A stretch of 64,000 nucleotides of DNA from Gymnopus androsaceus JB14. Taxonomy: Eukaryota; Basidiomycota; Agaricomycetes; Agaricales; Omphalotaceae. The notes under the pieces are model-generated. The model made no database searches. It saw only the letters and a program-made list of their open reading frames with translations, and was not told the origin of the DNA. The translations under genes and the position numbers were made by a program. Where the stretch lies: NCBI GenBank assembly GCA_009733575.1, contig ML769642.1, forward strand, positions 1 through 64,000, read 5' to 3'. Below are positions 21,388-33,000 of the stretch, in pieces. The stretch's first letter is position 1; each line of letters begins with the position of its first letter.

Positions 21388-24130
21388 TTAGCAGTGAAGA
21401 CGCAGGTGAGATGAGAAGAGGATATATACCCCTTCAGCATCCAAATCATGGATTTGTTTTCTGAGCTCGCGTTCCAGTACGGTCTGAAACAATGCGGAGG
21501 AGATAGCGACGCCAGTGACTTGGCCTGAAAGAAATTTCAGTGATGGACATGACTCGTATACTTGCTTGAACATACCGAGACTTCCGAACAGGCGCGAAAA
21601 ACCAGTTGCAACATCCATAGTGCTTTCTGCTCTGTGATTAAACGCCTATGAGCAGTTGAGAGAGATAATACCTACCTTGTATATGAGCGAGGAGTTTAAC
21701 TGAAAATACGCTTGAGCGCGAGACGCAAATAAAAAGCAGAGGATAATTCACCAAGTGTTGTCTCCATCACGACAGCATTTCCAAATCCGATAGGTGTTTT
21801 TCTTTCAGACTTCATTAGATTGACGAACGCAGATATATGAGCTATATCAAGACGTACAATGCTGAGCCAGGATTGAATTGGACCAGAATCTTCAGGAAAT
21901 TGCGCGATCAAAACACCCGCTATGAATGGAAGTACGCCGAAAGTCAGGTTGATTGCTTTGTATTTTCTTGTGCGATGCATCATCCAGCCTGCGAAGACAG
22001 AGCCGCATGGCGATACTACTTGGGAGACTGTGAAGACCTGAATCGTAAGTATTACTCAATATGTTGCTCTGTCAGGTAGGGAGAGGGATACTCACCGGCA
22101 ATTGCAGTCACCCCGGCGGACTGAGTTATTATCAGTCGAAATTTTACAGGAAATTTGTCAAGTAAAATATACACTTTTTCCTGTGCAATCTCCTGCGAGA
22201 AAGGAGATCTTTCGCATCGGTAAAAGAACCTGGGAAAGATAACCTTTTACACTATAAATCTCCCCTGAAAAACTTAGGAGCTTTTGCTGAGGATAAAAGA
22301 GGAAAATTTCATGAGAAATATCCTTTCTTTCACACATGTAAAAGATGCTGGGAAAATTCGTCTTTTTCAGCTGAAATCTCCACCGTAATTGGCTTCCTTT
22401 CCCATTAGAAATAGACAATGAAATTTTTGTTCTTTCCCATAAACTTTTTCGAGGGAGGGCGGTAGGTGAACCGGGTGCTGCCCTGCCGCAAGGGCAGCAG
22501 ATAGCCCAGAATGAGGGCAGAGTCCGGGGCTGACATATTGTACAAATAGCAGTGGCACTAATTGAGTCAAGCGCTACATTGCAATGCAGTTTTTGGCATA
22601 AATCACGAAGTAGATGAGCTATTAGAACCCAATTATTCCTCAATGGGACCGCACCGGTTTATCTACCTATTCGATGCGTGAGGGGTGAAAGTGTGCCAAT
22701 GCTGGCACATGGCGGTTACTCATGCTGCAGAGTCATGCAGTTTCAAGAGCAGGATTTAGACTCGAACCACTCCCTGCTGCAGAGAGGTGATGCATGGAGG
22801 TGCCAACACCGAAGCTACTGGCTCGAGTCTAGAGCAGGATCAGGCACGAAATCCTGCACTTGTAACCAACTCATCTTTAACCTACTACATTTACTTACTT
22901 GGTAGTAGTATGGTGCCAGCGGTCCATACAGGATCTGTAGCTATAATCTTGCAATTGATGATCCAAGTTACCAAGTATTAGTTGTACTGTGTAAGTAAGC
23001 TGTATCTACTCTGTGTATGATACTGGGCATACTACTTATGCACTCGGAGTTCAGAACATTTGCTTATTAGTAATATACTTGAACTTGTCAGCCCATGGTG
23101 TCGCCCCTCATTCTGCCCTCATTCTGGGCTATCTGCTGCCCTGGGAGTGGGCAAACATGTTGTCCCCTTACCGCCCTCCCTCGAAAAAGTTTATGGGAAA
23201 GAACAAAAATTTCATTGTCTATTTCTAATGGGAAAGGAAGCCAATTACGGTGGAGATTTCGGCTGAAAAAGACAAATTTTCCCAGCATCTTTTACATGTG
23301 TGAAAGGAAGGAAATTTCTCACGAAATTGTCCTTTTTTATCCTCAGCAAAAGCTCCTAAGTTTTTCAGGGGAGATTTATAGTGTAAAAGGTTGTCTTTCC
23401 CAGGTTCTTTTACCAATTGGAAAGATCTCCTTTCTTGCAGGAGATAGCACAGGAGAAAGTGTATATTTTACTTGACAAATTTCCTGTAAAATTTCGACTG
23501 ATAATAACTCAGTCCGCCGGGGTGAGTGCTGGTAGACATCACCGTCTGGAACCACATTGGGAAGTAGTAGCTCATAGCAAAGTTACAAGAAGATACCAGG
23601 AAGTTGGAAATTCCGACCAGAACGGGAACCTTTTCTTTTAGTAGGAATGGAGCGAGAACCGGTTCTCGGGCAACGAATATCTCTACGAGTACAAATAGAA
23701 AAAAAATACCAAAGACGCAGTGAGAGGCAGAACGACTGCGACATCGGACCACTGCCACCAGATGATTCAGTATATCGAGTCAGGCATTGAGAATACTCAC
23801 AGGAAGACTCTCATTGTATCGAGTACTAAGAAATATCAAGGTGGATGCGACCTTGCTCCGATATTAGAGGAGAGAGCACATCATTGGAGTTGGAGAACTC
23901 ACGGTGATGAGAAGAGTGATGCTCCCTAGGTAGTCGATGCGCTTCAACACCTGGACTGCGTTTTTTCCGACACCCTGTCGCATCACTATCGTGAGCCATA
24001 AAGAACATGTAATCTTGAATACTTGCAGCTTACAGAGGTATCATATTCAAGTTTGAAAGTGATCAAGAGAATGAAGAGGACGAATAGAGGCGTTCGAATC
24101 AAAAATGCCCATCTCCAGCCCAACCTAAAT
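21388..24130 (-). pseudogene. MFS transporter broken by a transposon
   Basis: Pieces read in order on the minus strand. Near 24040-24125 is a GWRWAFLI.. segment typical of MFS helices 5-6. Near 23900-23960 is VLKRIDYLGSITLLIT. At 23530-23700 is REPVLAPFLL..SYYFPMWFQTVMSTS. After the insertion come TAIAGLHSLPSS, GSVFAGWMMHRTRKYKAINL and, at 21388-21618, GQVTGVAISSALFQ. This order fits a DHA2-type drug or proton antiporter. The reading frame is cut by the element at 22109-23524, and there is a further one-base shift near 22000 (after GLHSLPSSIAM). The N-terminal third upstream of 24130 is missing. It would once have exported small molecules. Confidence 0.8.
22109..23524. mobile_element. 1416-bp non-autonomous element with long inverted repeats
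   Basis: The ends are CACCCCGGCGGACTGAGTTA and its reverse complement. Inverted repeats run about 430 bp inward (22109-22540 and 23088-23524) with small indels. The host 3-mer AGT is present on both sides (22106-22108 and 23525-23527), and removing the element plus one AGT rejoins the MFS frame (..STS-TAIAGLH..). A 3-bp duplication and a CAC start fit the CACTA/EnSpm superfamily. The centre (22541-23087) has no transposase, so it must have been moved in trans. Confidence 0.88.
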
Positions 24131-24250
24131 GATGATTAAGAGCTAGTTGATATGAAAAGATGTGCCACTGACCAATCAGCAATTTTGATTATTGCCAAGG
24201 CAAGTTCACTATCACTCCTGCCTGCCTTTGCTTGAATACTACTCACCATA

Positions 24251-24537
24251 CACATCCAGTGCCTCAATATTGTGGGGGCTCTCGTCGGGTAAGATCATCT
24301 TCATCACCTTTGACCATCCTAATCATGTATACTGGCCAAGGAACCGGCAAGACATGTTCGAGGCATTGGACGCCGTAGCACAAGGCAAGGTCGAATGCAA
24401 ATATAGTATTAGGGACTTGACGGAAGTGAACGAGTAAGTCCTATTTCAATTTATTCAAGCTTTTGTTAACAGCTCTCAGGGTGATGCAGGAAATGAAAGC
24501 GGGAAAAACAACCGGAAAAATCGTTCCGAAAATTTGA
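24251..24537 (+). pseudogene. C-terminal fragment of a zinc-type alcohol dehydrogenase
   Basis: The frame ..GKIIFITFDHPNHVYWPRN..MFEALDAVAQGKVECKYSIRDLTEVNE splices at GTAAGT (24434) to an exon near 24481 that reads VMQEMKAGKTTGKIVPKI, then stop (24535-24537). The end strongly resembles the C-terminus of NAD(P)-dependent medium-chain alcohol dehydrogenases, with the x-x-V-N-E-V-M-x-x-M signature. The catalytic zinc domain and the GxGxxG fold are absent upstream, where the MFS relic begins. The fragment is convergent with the regulator ending at 24595. Confidence 0.7.
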
Positions 24538-24594
24538 TACTCCTTCCATAGATTTTGTACACTCGATGAGACTGAAGTAGAAACATTTTTGTCC

Positions 24595-27500
24595 TTACAT
24601 AGACATCCATAAACCTTGGTTCTCTGAGGTATCGACTGTTGGAAGAAGCTGCTGAATATTTGCCATGAAAGTGTCCCAATCTTGATCACTGATTTCGAGA
24701 CTAGTTGTTTCAGTTGTATAAGTGAACCGCGCAAGTGGAAGTGGCCTCCATACCTCTGATTTTGATTCTGCGAGCTTGCCAAGTTCTCGTCCTGATTTCT
24801 TGTGGGAAACTCATACAGGTAAGCCTCCGCAAGAGCTGACGTAGATGACTGGTTTCCGAGCTCGTCCATGAGCTGCGAATGGGCTGATAGAGAGATGAAT
24901 TTCAAGTATCTCGTCGTGACATTTATCTGGCTGATGTACCTTGGCTTGGGTCGCCGTACATGTACATAGTAGGGGACATGGTGGTAGCCCCTCCTCGACT
25001 GCCACCGTTGAAGGCAGCAAGGTCGTTATTCCCTGCTTCAAGATTATACCCAAAATCCGGTGTCGCATGGACAGGCAGTTGTCCAAGTTCACTTGAGTAC
25101 AAAGCGAGATTCAGACCGGGTTCGCCAATGATGAAGTCTCTTGAGTGTATATCTTCGTAATCTGTCTGCGGAATGGAACTTGATTCCATTTCCGACGTTG
25201 GGTGGGTGAAATATGACCTGGGCCCAGTGGGAGCTTCAGTGCCAAACTCTTTTGGTGTAGTCAGCAATGGTGAATATCGGCCAACGGACATGACAGTGTT
25301 TATGATATCACTGAAGAAACCACAGTTGAGCATTAGACGGGTACAGGTGCTAAAGAGTTACATTAAGCGTCCCGCAAGTGGATATCTGCGTGAGTCGAAA
25401 AGTTCAGTAACCGGCGTTTTCAAGCAAAATACATAATTTCACAGACCTTGTTTCGTATAGACGAATCATACTGATACATTTGTAGATATCTGTGAGCTCA
25501 CTCCGGGCACTGAATTGATCGTTCATCTGCTTCGCTCTCCAGATATTTATAGCAAGGATCATCGCGGAGCCAAATAGAGGGTACTAAAGCCCAATCAGTA
25601 TTTCTCAGGTGAATATAATGAGAATGCACACCATAAAATGACCAAATTCGAGGAATCTCTGTTTCAAGTACGTCTCTACAACACGAATGCATGACCTAGC
25701 TGCATTAGCGCAGATAGCCAAGGAGGGATGGATATGGTTGGGTTTTGTCCTGGTCGAGGAATAAACCGTCGATGAACCTGAATCTGAACCCAGTAATACA
25801 TGCTGTGGAGGATAGCAGATTGACTGAAGAATATGTCGTTCTGATGTTGGGCATCCCATCGCACTAGTAATCAGGGTAATTAAGTTTCTGTACGAACGGA
25901 AGAAATAAACTTACAATGGCTTGGTACAGAGTCGATCCATTTATTCAAAGCAGAATCAAGTTCCATGACTGCCTTTTGATACCAATCTTGGCCAGAGAAA
26001 CCCATCCTGACCCAGAAATCCGATTTTCGGATCGAGTACTAATGAAAAAAGGCTTCTTTACGCAGTCACGAGAATGTGTGAAAATCTTACCAGTGACTGT
26101 CGCGTAAAACTGATTATTTCTACCAGTTTCAGATAGCAATTCCAAAAGGCCACCAGTGAGGGTCGATCAGGTGGCTGCGTGAATGCTTGGCTGGAGGATT
26201 CAGTTTCCCAGTACTCGTCATCACATTCGACTGGCAGTTCGAGGTCAAAGCTTGAACATGCTCGTCAACTATATAATTGGCTGGATGCATCACTAATACT
26301 TACTCTTGCGTCGACGTCGCACTGGGCCGACCAAACAGCATACTTGTTTCCGTGTCCGTAATCACCAGCATCCAGAATACACGCTTCCAAAGTTCCTTTT
26401 CCAAAGTGAGTTTTTGATTCCCCTGTTGGCGATGTGTTCCTCGTTCTTGCGCAAGCCGCATAGCGATACCAGACAGCATCCAGCCAATATCCGGCCCAGT
26501 TACCATGTTGAGATATACGCTAGCCAACTAGAATTAGGGAAGAAGCGTAGTAAGCACTCGGTTAGGCCAAAGAGGTAATTGAATGACGAACGCAAAACAT
26601 CTGCAAGTGGTACAGGGATACGGATTGTCCGAACGCCGACTGCTTGATGGGTAGTTGATTAAACCACCTTATGCCCGACTTCGAGGGGTCTTTGCCATCA
26701 GAGTCGGACGGAGAATAAGTATAGCGAGAGCCGACCGCACAGACTGAAAGAAGCAGAGCACTAAATGCTGGCTCTCGGAGATGGAGACCTTCCGAGACCG
26801 AACGCTCGAAAGACGGACGATGGAGAAGAGGACAAAAGACATTGTTATGCGTGAAATATGCATTTACCAGTGTCTGCAATTCTGCACTGTCTGGGAAATC
26901 AAAGGCAGGAAGGTCTGGTTCAGGCAGACTCAACCACTGGACACAGGGGAATGGAGGTGAGCATTCCTACAACAATCATTGAATAGTGATTCAGCCCACC
27001 GCGGGTACGTTCCAAAACTCAGGCCTTTTCGTCTGGAGGAGAAGCGATTGCCATCCCTCCAAACCTATGTCAAGCTTGTTTCTATGTTCTAAAGCCGTCA
27101 TGACCAGCATCATATGGCTGGACTCGCCGAAGTGAATCTTCTTTGGCACGCCCAGACGAAACCTGGAGAACTCGTTAGAGAGACTGTCGATGCTATTGAT
27201 ATCTTCAACGTCCTCGACAGATTGAATGGGCTGAGGTTCCGATTCAGAGAGTGGTACCTCAGACAGTACTTGATGGTCTCTTTGGCACTGTGCCAGTCTC
27301 TCTTGCTGGGATACTGAATGATTCGCAAGTTTGGTCATTATCTTCCAAACTATATCTTTGTCATCGAGAAGATCGAAAATCTCGGACGCTGAACCCTTGA
27401 GAATGTCGTTGATGACCGTCTTGATTGGTTGTGACGCAAACGATCGACTGGATCTAGAGAGTTGTCAATGCACAAGTTGATTGGGTCTGGATCTGAGGAG

Positions 27501-27745
27501 ATACCCCGGTTTAGGGCCCTTTTCTGCAGAACCAGGTCTATCACGATCATTGAAAACATCGACAACAACTTACCAGGTCTACCTTCGTATGGATGCATTC
27601 AGTGCCAGAACTTGGGCACGGAGTACATCTGTTATGAGGCATGTTGGAACTATCGCCTGAAATTATTTCAATCGAGCTGAATATTCAAGTTGCGAGCGAT
27701 ACCCTCACAGCGAACTTTTGGATAACATCGTAAAAAGGGCAGTCT
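24595..27745 (-). CDS. Zn2Cys6-type fungal transcription factor, Fungal_trans domain
   Basis: Read from high to low. The second half of a zinc cluster is visible as RCTPCPSSGTEC (C-x2-C-x6-C) near 27590-27660, preceded by VRCEGDSSNMPHN. The usual first CxxC pair is not obvious, so the finger may be degenerate or an exon was missed. Next comes a linker, then GESSHMMLVMTALEH and RPEFWNVP, then the Fungal_trans core: LLHRPSFERSV, ALLLSVCAVGSRY, GPDIGWMLSGIAMRLAQERG, LWKRVFWMLVI and LFGRPSA. The C-terminus ends with SDQDWDTFMANIQQLLP and a TAA at 24595-24597. It is a nuclear pathway regulator by family. It sits in the middle of the oxidative cluster, between the two arms of the inverted duplication. 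Exon borders are approximate. Confidence 0.8.
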
Positions 27746-29045
27746 TGATTGCACCTTAAACTGCTGGGTTGATTTGGGGTTGATATATTGGTAAGGGTGT
27801 GTGATGCTGGTCAGGTGATCTCTACGCGCTTGACTTCTAACCGATAGTGCTCTAAAAATTGTCCTCTGAATATCGGGACCTTCGGAGACGGACAAAGACC
27901 ATGCTGCTATGAGCGAGGCAAGTTCTTTTTATGCTCTCAATACGATCGGGACGATAAACTTCGTCTTTTCAGGGCGAAACGCCGGCTACAACTCGTCGAG
28001 TGATCTTCCATTGTTTGCATGATTCCGCTGCGTCTAAGAACTCTCAAAATTCGTCGCAGAAGGATGGAACTAGACGTCTTCGCCTATCGTCCCTGATAAG
28101 GATGGAAAGGACAAGGAGTCAAAGGAGAAGGATGCGGCAACTAATGGAAAGAGTCATACGAGAGCTCGGAAGAGCATCGATGCTGAAAAGTGTGGTGACT
28201 GTCTTAGTATCTTTGATGAGTAAAGGTCGGAAGCCTTCGCCGAAGTATTCGAGTAACGCCAGCCTCCTCTTTTCAATTTATACTCCTCGCTGATCGACGT
28301 TCCTTCTGATAAGCCAGCGACGAAACTGTAGCGCCAACTCTAGGAGACAAATCTTCTTCCCGCTCCTCCTTCCATCTTCCACGATTTGGCTCCAGCGCTC
28401 GCACAACCTCTTCTACTTCTACTAATGGTAGACCAGGGTCTTATTTATTCCAAAGCTCACAAAAGCCACAGATCATTGGATACCCTTGTAGCCATCAAAA
28501 CAATCAGGCCCCCGATCCTTCTTTCAACCATCATCTTCACCAAACTGTCCGCCATAATTTTTTCCCTACCTTCATGGACGCTAACTAGACCACTCATCTT
28601 TCTTCAACCACCACGACCTTGTCCGTTTCCCAGCATTTTGGATTCAGCTCGAATTGACCCAGCTCAAGTCGCAAGGATTCTCGAGAGGGGGGAATGAGTT
28701 CCGTGAAGTATCTAGCAGTCGAGACAGGGAGAATAAAGCATCTGGGAATTACTAGGAAGCTCACTGCGAACTTTTTTTTGAGTGACTAGTACGTAAATGC
28801 CTCTATTTCGACATAAACCCATCTAGTTTTATTTGGTAGATCAAGAGTATCGTGCCTATTGTCGCGTCCGCCATCCATCTGCTGCTGTATGACATTCAAT
28901 GACCTGTAGCTTTAGCCTTTGTTCAAAGCCAACCATTCCGGTAATTATCTTTTATTCAATCAAGTTGCGTCATTGACTTGGCACGAAAATCTGGTGCCAG
29001 TTGAATGGCATCATTTCCAATGGGAACATGGCTAGCACAGTACTA
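27746..29045. other. no firmly recognisable gene
   Basis: Plus-strand ORFs at 28000-28293 and 28386-28697 are Ser- or Arg-rich with no domain. A T-rich run lies near 28774. The stretch may contain the promoter of the regulator at 24595. Confidence 0.4.
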
Positions 29046-29750
29046 TACTTAGACTAGCAATTGGAAACAACAATCGGTCCGCATATCGAGTAGCAAATGA
29101 GAGAGGCCTGAATAATCCGCTTTACGAACCTCTGACATCTTCACCTCATATTTACGATTCATCAGGACCGGTCAAAGCTGCAAATCGCAAGCTTGATTTG
29201 GCTGTGTTCCCACGTTTTGATCCTAATCATCGATCGCAGTTGCAATTGTCAGTAGCTACTACAACATATCTCATTCCAATTTGACTGAGTCTGCCAAAGC
29301 ATATCGTGAAAGTCGGAAGCGAGATCTTGAGACGTGCGTGCTGCTACTTACTTGGCAAGAAGAAAGGAGATCAAGGAAAATGTGCGTAGTGAATGTCTTG
29401 TTAAATTTCTTTCAACTTATGCGGACGGGAGGTAGCACTAACACTGACACAACACAATTAGAGAATACGCACCGGCAATACCGGTAAGCCAAGATGAATT
29501 GAAAATGAAGGAAATCGCAATCAGAGAAACGAATCCGAGGCATCTGGCCCCAGGCTAAAGGTTAATAAATATTATTTGAACGAGTGGAAAGCAACATGGG
29601 AGTAGATAAAGATAATTAACTATGCTATTTGCAAGTAGAATAATGTATCAAAACTTAACGAGGCTGAGCGGCGCGCAAAGAAAACTTAAACTGCTTGTCC
29701 AATCCATGTCTGAATGGAACTGATTGTGTCGGGAGCACTATAGTGCATGA
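29046..29750 (-). repeat. right arm of inverted duplication
   Basis: Reverse complement of about 20268-20990. The arm runs from TACTATACTTAGACTAGCAA to the last codons of the hydrolase. Identity by eye is high, roughly nine in ten bases, with a ~10-base gap just after the hydrolase stop. Confidence 0.85.
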
Positions 29751-31176
29751 ACATGAAATGGCCTGTATTCTCGACGATGTTGACATCGAATGAGCTGGCA
29801 CTGGGGAAAAGGCCTTGCACAGCAGCGGGGAAGGAGTCGAAATTGCCCTGAGGCTGGTCACAATCTCCACCACACATAAAGCTATAGCGGGAATTAGTGA
29901 TGAGTACACTATTTCGTGAAATCAAATCATAGCTTACAAGTCGTGCTCTCCAGTAAAGACCGAGAGAGGATGAGTATAGTCTTGTGCCACGGAATTTGTA
30001 GGTAGAGTGAGCAAAATTCCAAGCGCTAGAAGTCCCCTGGTCTGCTGTACTTCGACAAGAACATCTGTTCAAAGCATACATCAGAGCCTGCAAACAACGA
30101 CTTTGATAAAGTGCACACCATCGTCGAAGAACGGATAGAAGTAGTAAGTGATTTGGTCGTTAGTGGGTCCAGCGGAGACAGTGTAGGATGTATCGGCAAT
30201 ATCAGCTATCGGGTTGGCAATAAGTTGATGCAGTTAAGAATGAAGCCAACGGATACGAACACCACAACTCAGGGGCCGCTTCAGATGCAATCTGAATATC
30301 CAAGGCCGTCAAGCCAGCAGACAATCCCACAGTGGCTTCGGCAATGGAAGTAAGTACCGTAGCGTCGAAAATGTTTCCCTTCTCAGCAATTAAAGCGATC
30401 ATCACAACGCTAGATAGGATCATTGGCATGCGTTATCAATATTAACCATGACTTGGCGTACCTTCCGTGGGCGTGAGCTACACCGACAATCTTTCCATAT
30501 TGCAAGAGAGATGGAAGATTGTCTATGAGGGCAGCGGCTACAGCGACTTCAGTTCCGATCTGGACGTCTTGGATACCATCAGGTTTATCCGAATTTCCTT
30601 CACCTTGTATAACAAACGAGAATATTGAGCCCTCGTAATAGAAGGTGAACGAAGAAAAAACTACTCGCCTATCTGGTCATACATGAAAATCGCGTGCCCA
30701 GATCCCAACGCAGCCTCAGCATAATTGTAAATGCTCCCTGTGCCGTTCCTAAAATTCCAGTAGGTGTGGTCGCTGGCGCTCCTGAATATCGCAAGCAGTC
30801 AGTATCACGCCGAGTAATTCCAAGAAGACACTTACGCATGAATCGCAAACTCGACTATCCCATTTTCTGGGAAGTCATTAGGAACGCAGAGTTGACTCCA
30901 AATCTTATAATTCGCCTCAAGAGTTGTGTTACTCCCCGTGACGTCTTGAACATAGGTAGAGTCGACCCACGCTAGTTGGGTGAGGATACTGGTAAGCTCA
31001 GATTGGTTCTGCGGAGCTGCTACGTTCAGCTGGATCGTCGCTGCAGAAACGTTTACGGGAACGAAGAATTCAGAGCATGTATATGAGGTAGTCTGAGCCG
31101 AAACAGAGACAAAGGAGAGTGCGAGAGCTGAAAAACTCGTTAAGATGAAAGAAGACCTCATCGCGCTAGATGCCAA
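29686..31176 (-). CDS. secreted alpha/beta hydrolase, nucleophile Ser replaced by Ala
   Basis: At least six exons, starting with 30836-31176, 30669-30781 and 30462-30603; the stop is TAA at 29686. The N-terminus is a signal peptide (MRSSFILTSFSALALSFVSV or from the Met five codons earlier). The fold is followed through YWNFRNG, the YDQIGEGNSDKPDG loop, the elbow region, the acid loop FTGEHDL and the terminal VENTGHFMFMHY with the likely catalytic His. At the elbow the sequence is IVGVAHAHGS where the family has G-x-S-x-G, so both the first Gly and the nucleophile Ser are Ala. Intron 2 reads GCGAGT..AAG, a GC-AG intron. TATATAAG lies 43-50 bp upstream. It is probably secreted but not active as a normal serine hydrolase. 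Confidence 0.8.
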
Positions 31177-31218
31177 TGGGCTGAAGGAATGGATAGCAGT
31201 GAAATGCTGCTCTTCTCT

Positions 31219-31226
31219 CTTATATA
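31219..31226 (-). promoter_or_regulatory. TATA box of the secreted hydrolase
   Basis: TATATAAG on the minus strand, centred about 46 bp before the ATG at 31176. Confidence 0.55.
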
Positions 31227-32176
31227 GCGTTCCAAATCCATCTATGTACGGATACTCACCAAGATATCAAAACTGACACTGGTTGGATGGTTCCGTGTAC
31301 CTCTACTCGCTAATACAGATCACAGGAGGGTTAGACGCGTGCTGTCAATTTCCGATTGAATTTTTGATGTGCTGTGCGATGTAACATGTTTGCGGCAGCA
31401 AGCAGGGCCCTGATCTGCCCTGATTATGGTAAGTGCTCCCAGGTCCGAAGACTCGGAAGTAACCCGATAAAGGTACTTATTCCGATCACAAGTTCACGTT
31501 TATTCAGCTTGCGATACCGAGTAAATCACTGATTTAAATGCCAGTGCGATTTACCAATTTGAGAGCGTCCGATAGACCGAGAGAAACGTTTGACGCGAAC
31601 CCCGACCGTGAACCTCGAACCTTCGGCTACGATACAAGACCAGACTCGGTTCCTGACAGTACAAAGCTGAGAACCGGCAGAAATGGAGTTGAATGCAACC
31701 CAGAGTACACATAAAGGCCATAAGTACTAAATGGAGGAGCAGCTAATACCATATGGCATAGGTAGTAAGTAAAGGTCTATCCGGGTGTATGCGAGAGAAA
31801 CAATTCTTTCAGACGAAACTCGTAGCTGTATGCGGTTCCAGATCAATACGAGTCGATAGCGGAGCGTGGGGGCAGGGAACGGGATCCGGAATGACATTTA
31901 TTTACCATTTTAGCCAGTATAACCGTCTGGCTATGCAAGTTGACTACTATAGTATGTATCCTAAAATGTTTTGATGTCCCTTGCTTCTTACCGTGGCTAT
32001 GAACAGAAAACGCGGAGCCTAACAAAAGTACCCAAGGTAGTCCTCGCCATTCTACACTTGTGGTCAGCACTCACTTTTGACTCAAGTCTTATAGCTCCCT
32101 TCAATAAGATGATGATTGGTAGCGCAAGTTAATCGAAACGGAGTCATTCATTCAAAGCACTCGCTTACAAGTTACG
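31227..32176. other. no recognisable gene
   Basis: Upstream region of the hydrolase. A tRNA-like GGTTCGAGGTTC string on the minus strand near 31605 has no cloverleaf around it. Confidence 0.4.
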
Positions 32177-32885
32177 CGATTCTACATATATCTCAGTTGA
32201 TTTAAATCTCTACTTTAATTGCATCCAGATTCGATAAGAGCGCTTCCGGAGAACGAGGCACTCGAACGGCGCCGGATGACTGACAAAAAGCAAACATCCG
32301 TACATATCAACTAAGTGCAGGAAACTTGACCATGATACTAAACGATAGCTTCAGAGTAGTCAACAACAGGCTGAATTCCTTCCCGGTGTCCTTGTCAACG
32401 GCTTTGGTGAGCCATAAGAGCTGCGATAGCGATCCATGCATCGTAACTAAGGTAGTACTGTATTGATTGACCGGCTTGTTCCGGCTTGTTTCGGGTTGTT
32501 CAACCCAGACAAGCAGGTCAACTAACAAGCCGCAATTTACCTCGGTTTTCCTCGTACCGTATTTATAGTACAGAATGTACAGTACTCTATACATTCAATA
32601 AGTACAGGAACATACTTGCAAGCTGCTCGAAATGATAGACTCACCGCCTACCAAATCCAAGGACCAAAAGCATATAAACTAGGATCGGGAGCAAGTTCCT
32701 TTCCGTCTTTCGGCAAGAAGCGCTCGAAGTCGAAGGTGAAAGGATCAGAGCAGGCTTCGGGGTCATGGAAGATGTTCCTGCAAGACTCGACGGTCGGAGT
32801 TGTTTACCGAAGGAACAGGAAACAACCTATCCAATGTTCCCAACAATTGTCGGTCCTCATTTTGAAGATTAGTATTCATGCCTAG
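32177..32885 (-). pseudogene. P450 relic, inverted copy of the 3' end of the 17910 gene
   Basis: The reverse complement of this stretch follows 19590-20191 of the intact P450 (exons 11-14 and the first ~35 bp after the stop). Readable pieces include HDPEA, SDPFTFD, KDGKELAPDPSLYAFG, LTKAVDKDTGKE and APFECLV-like tail sequence. About 150-160 bp of foreign DNA (32455-32610) replaces the exon coding the haem-binding Cys. Everything 5' of exon 11 is absent. It cannot encode an enzyme. Confidence 0.88.
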
Positions 32886-33000
32886 GGCTCTTCACCGTAC
32901 GTCCTGTATACGGTACGGAGTTTTTTTCCGTATTACAGTCAAATTCTGGGCTACGGGCTGCCAGCAATGCTAGGTGGCATTGTAGCGGGTTACACCCACA

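Noticed and set aside
22740..22860. Possible tRNA-derived SINE (GGTTCGAGTCTAAATCC on the minus strand) inside the 1.4-kb element
   Set aside because: A B-box-like string is present but no A-box at the right distance and no cloverleaf.
28000..28697. Plus-strand ORFs as genes next to the regulator
   Set aside because: Composition is simple (Arg/Ser-rich or Leu/Pro-rich), no domain, and no splice-linked continuation.
31595..31640. Possible tRNA on the minus strand (GGTTCGAGGTTC)
   Set aside because: Only a T-loop-like string; no acceptor stem, D arm or anticodon arm could be paired around it.
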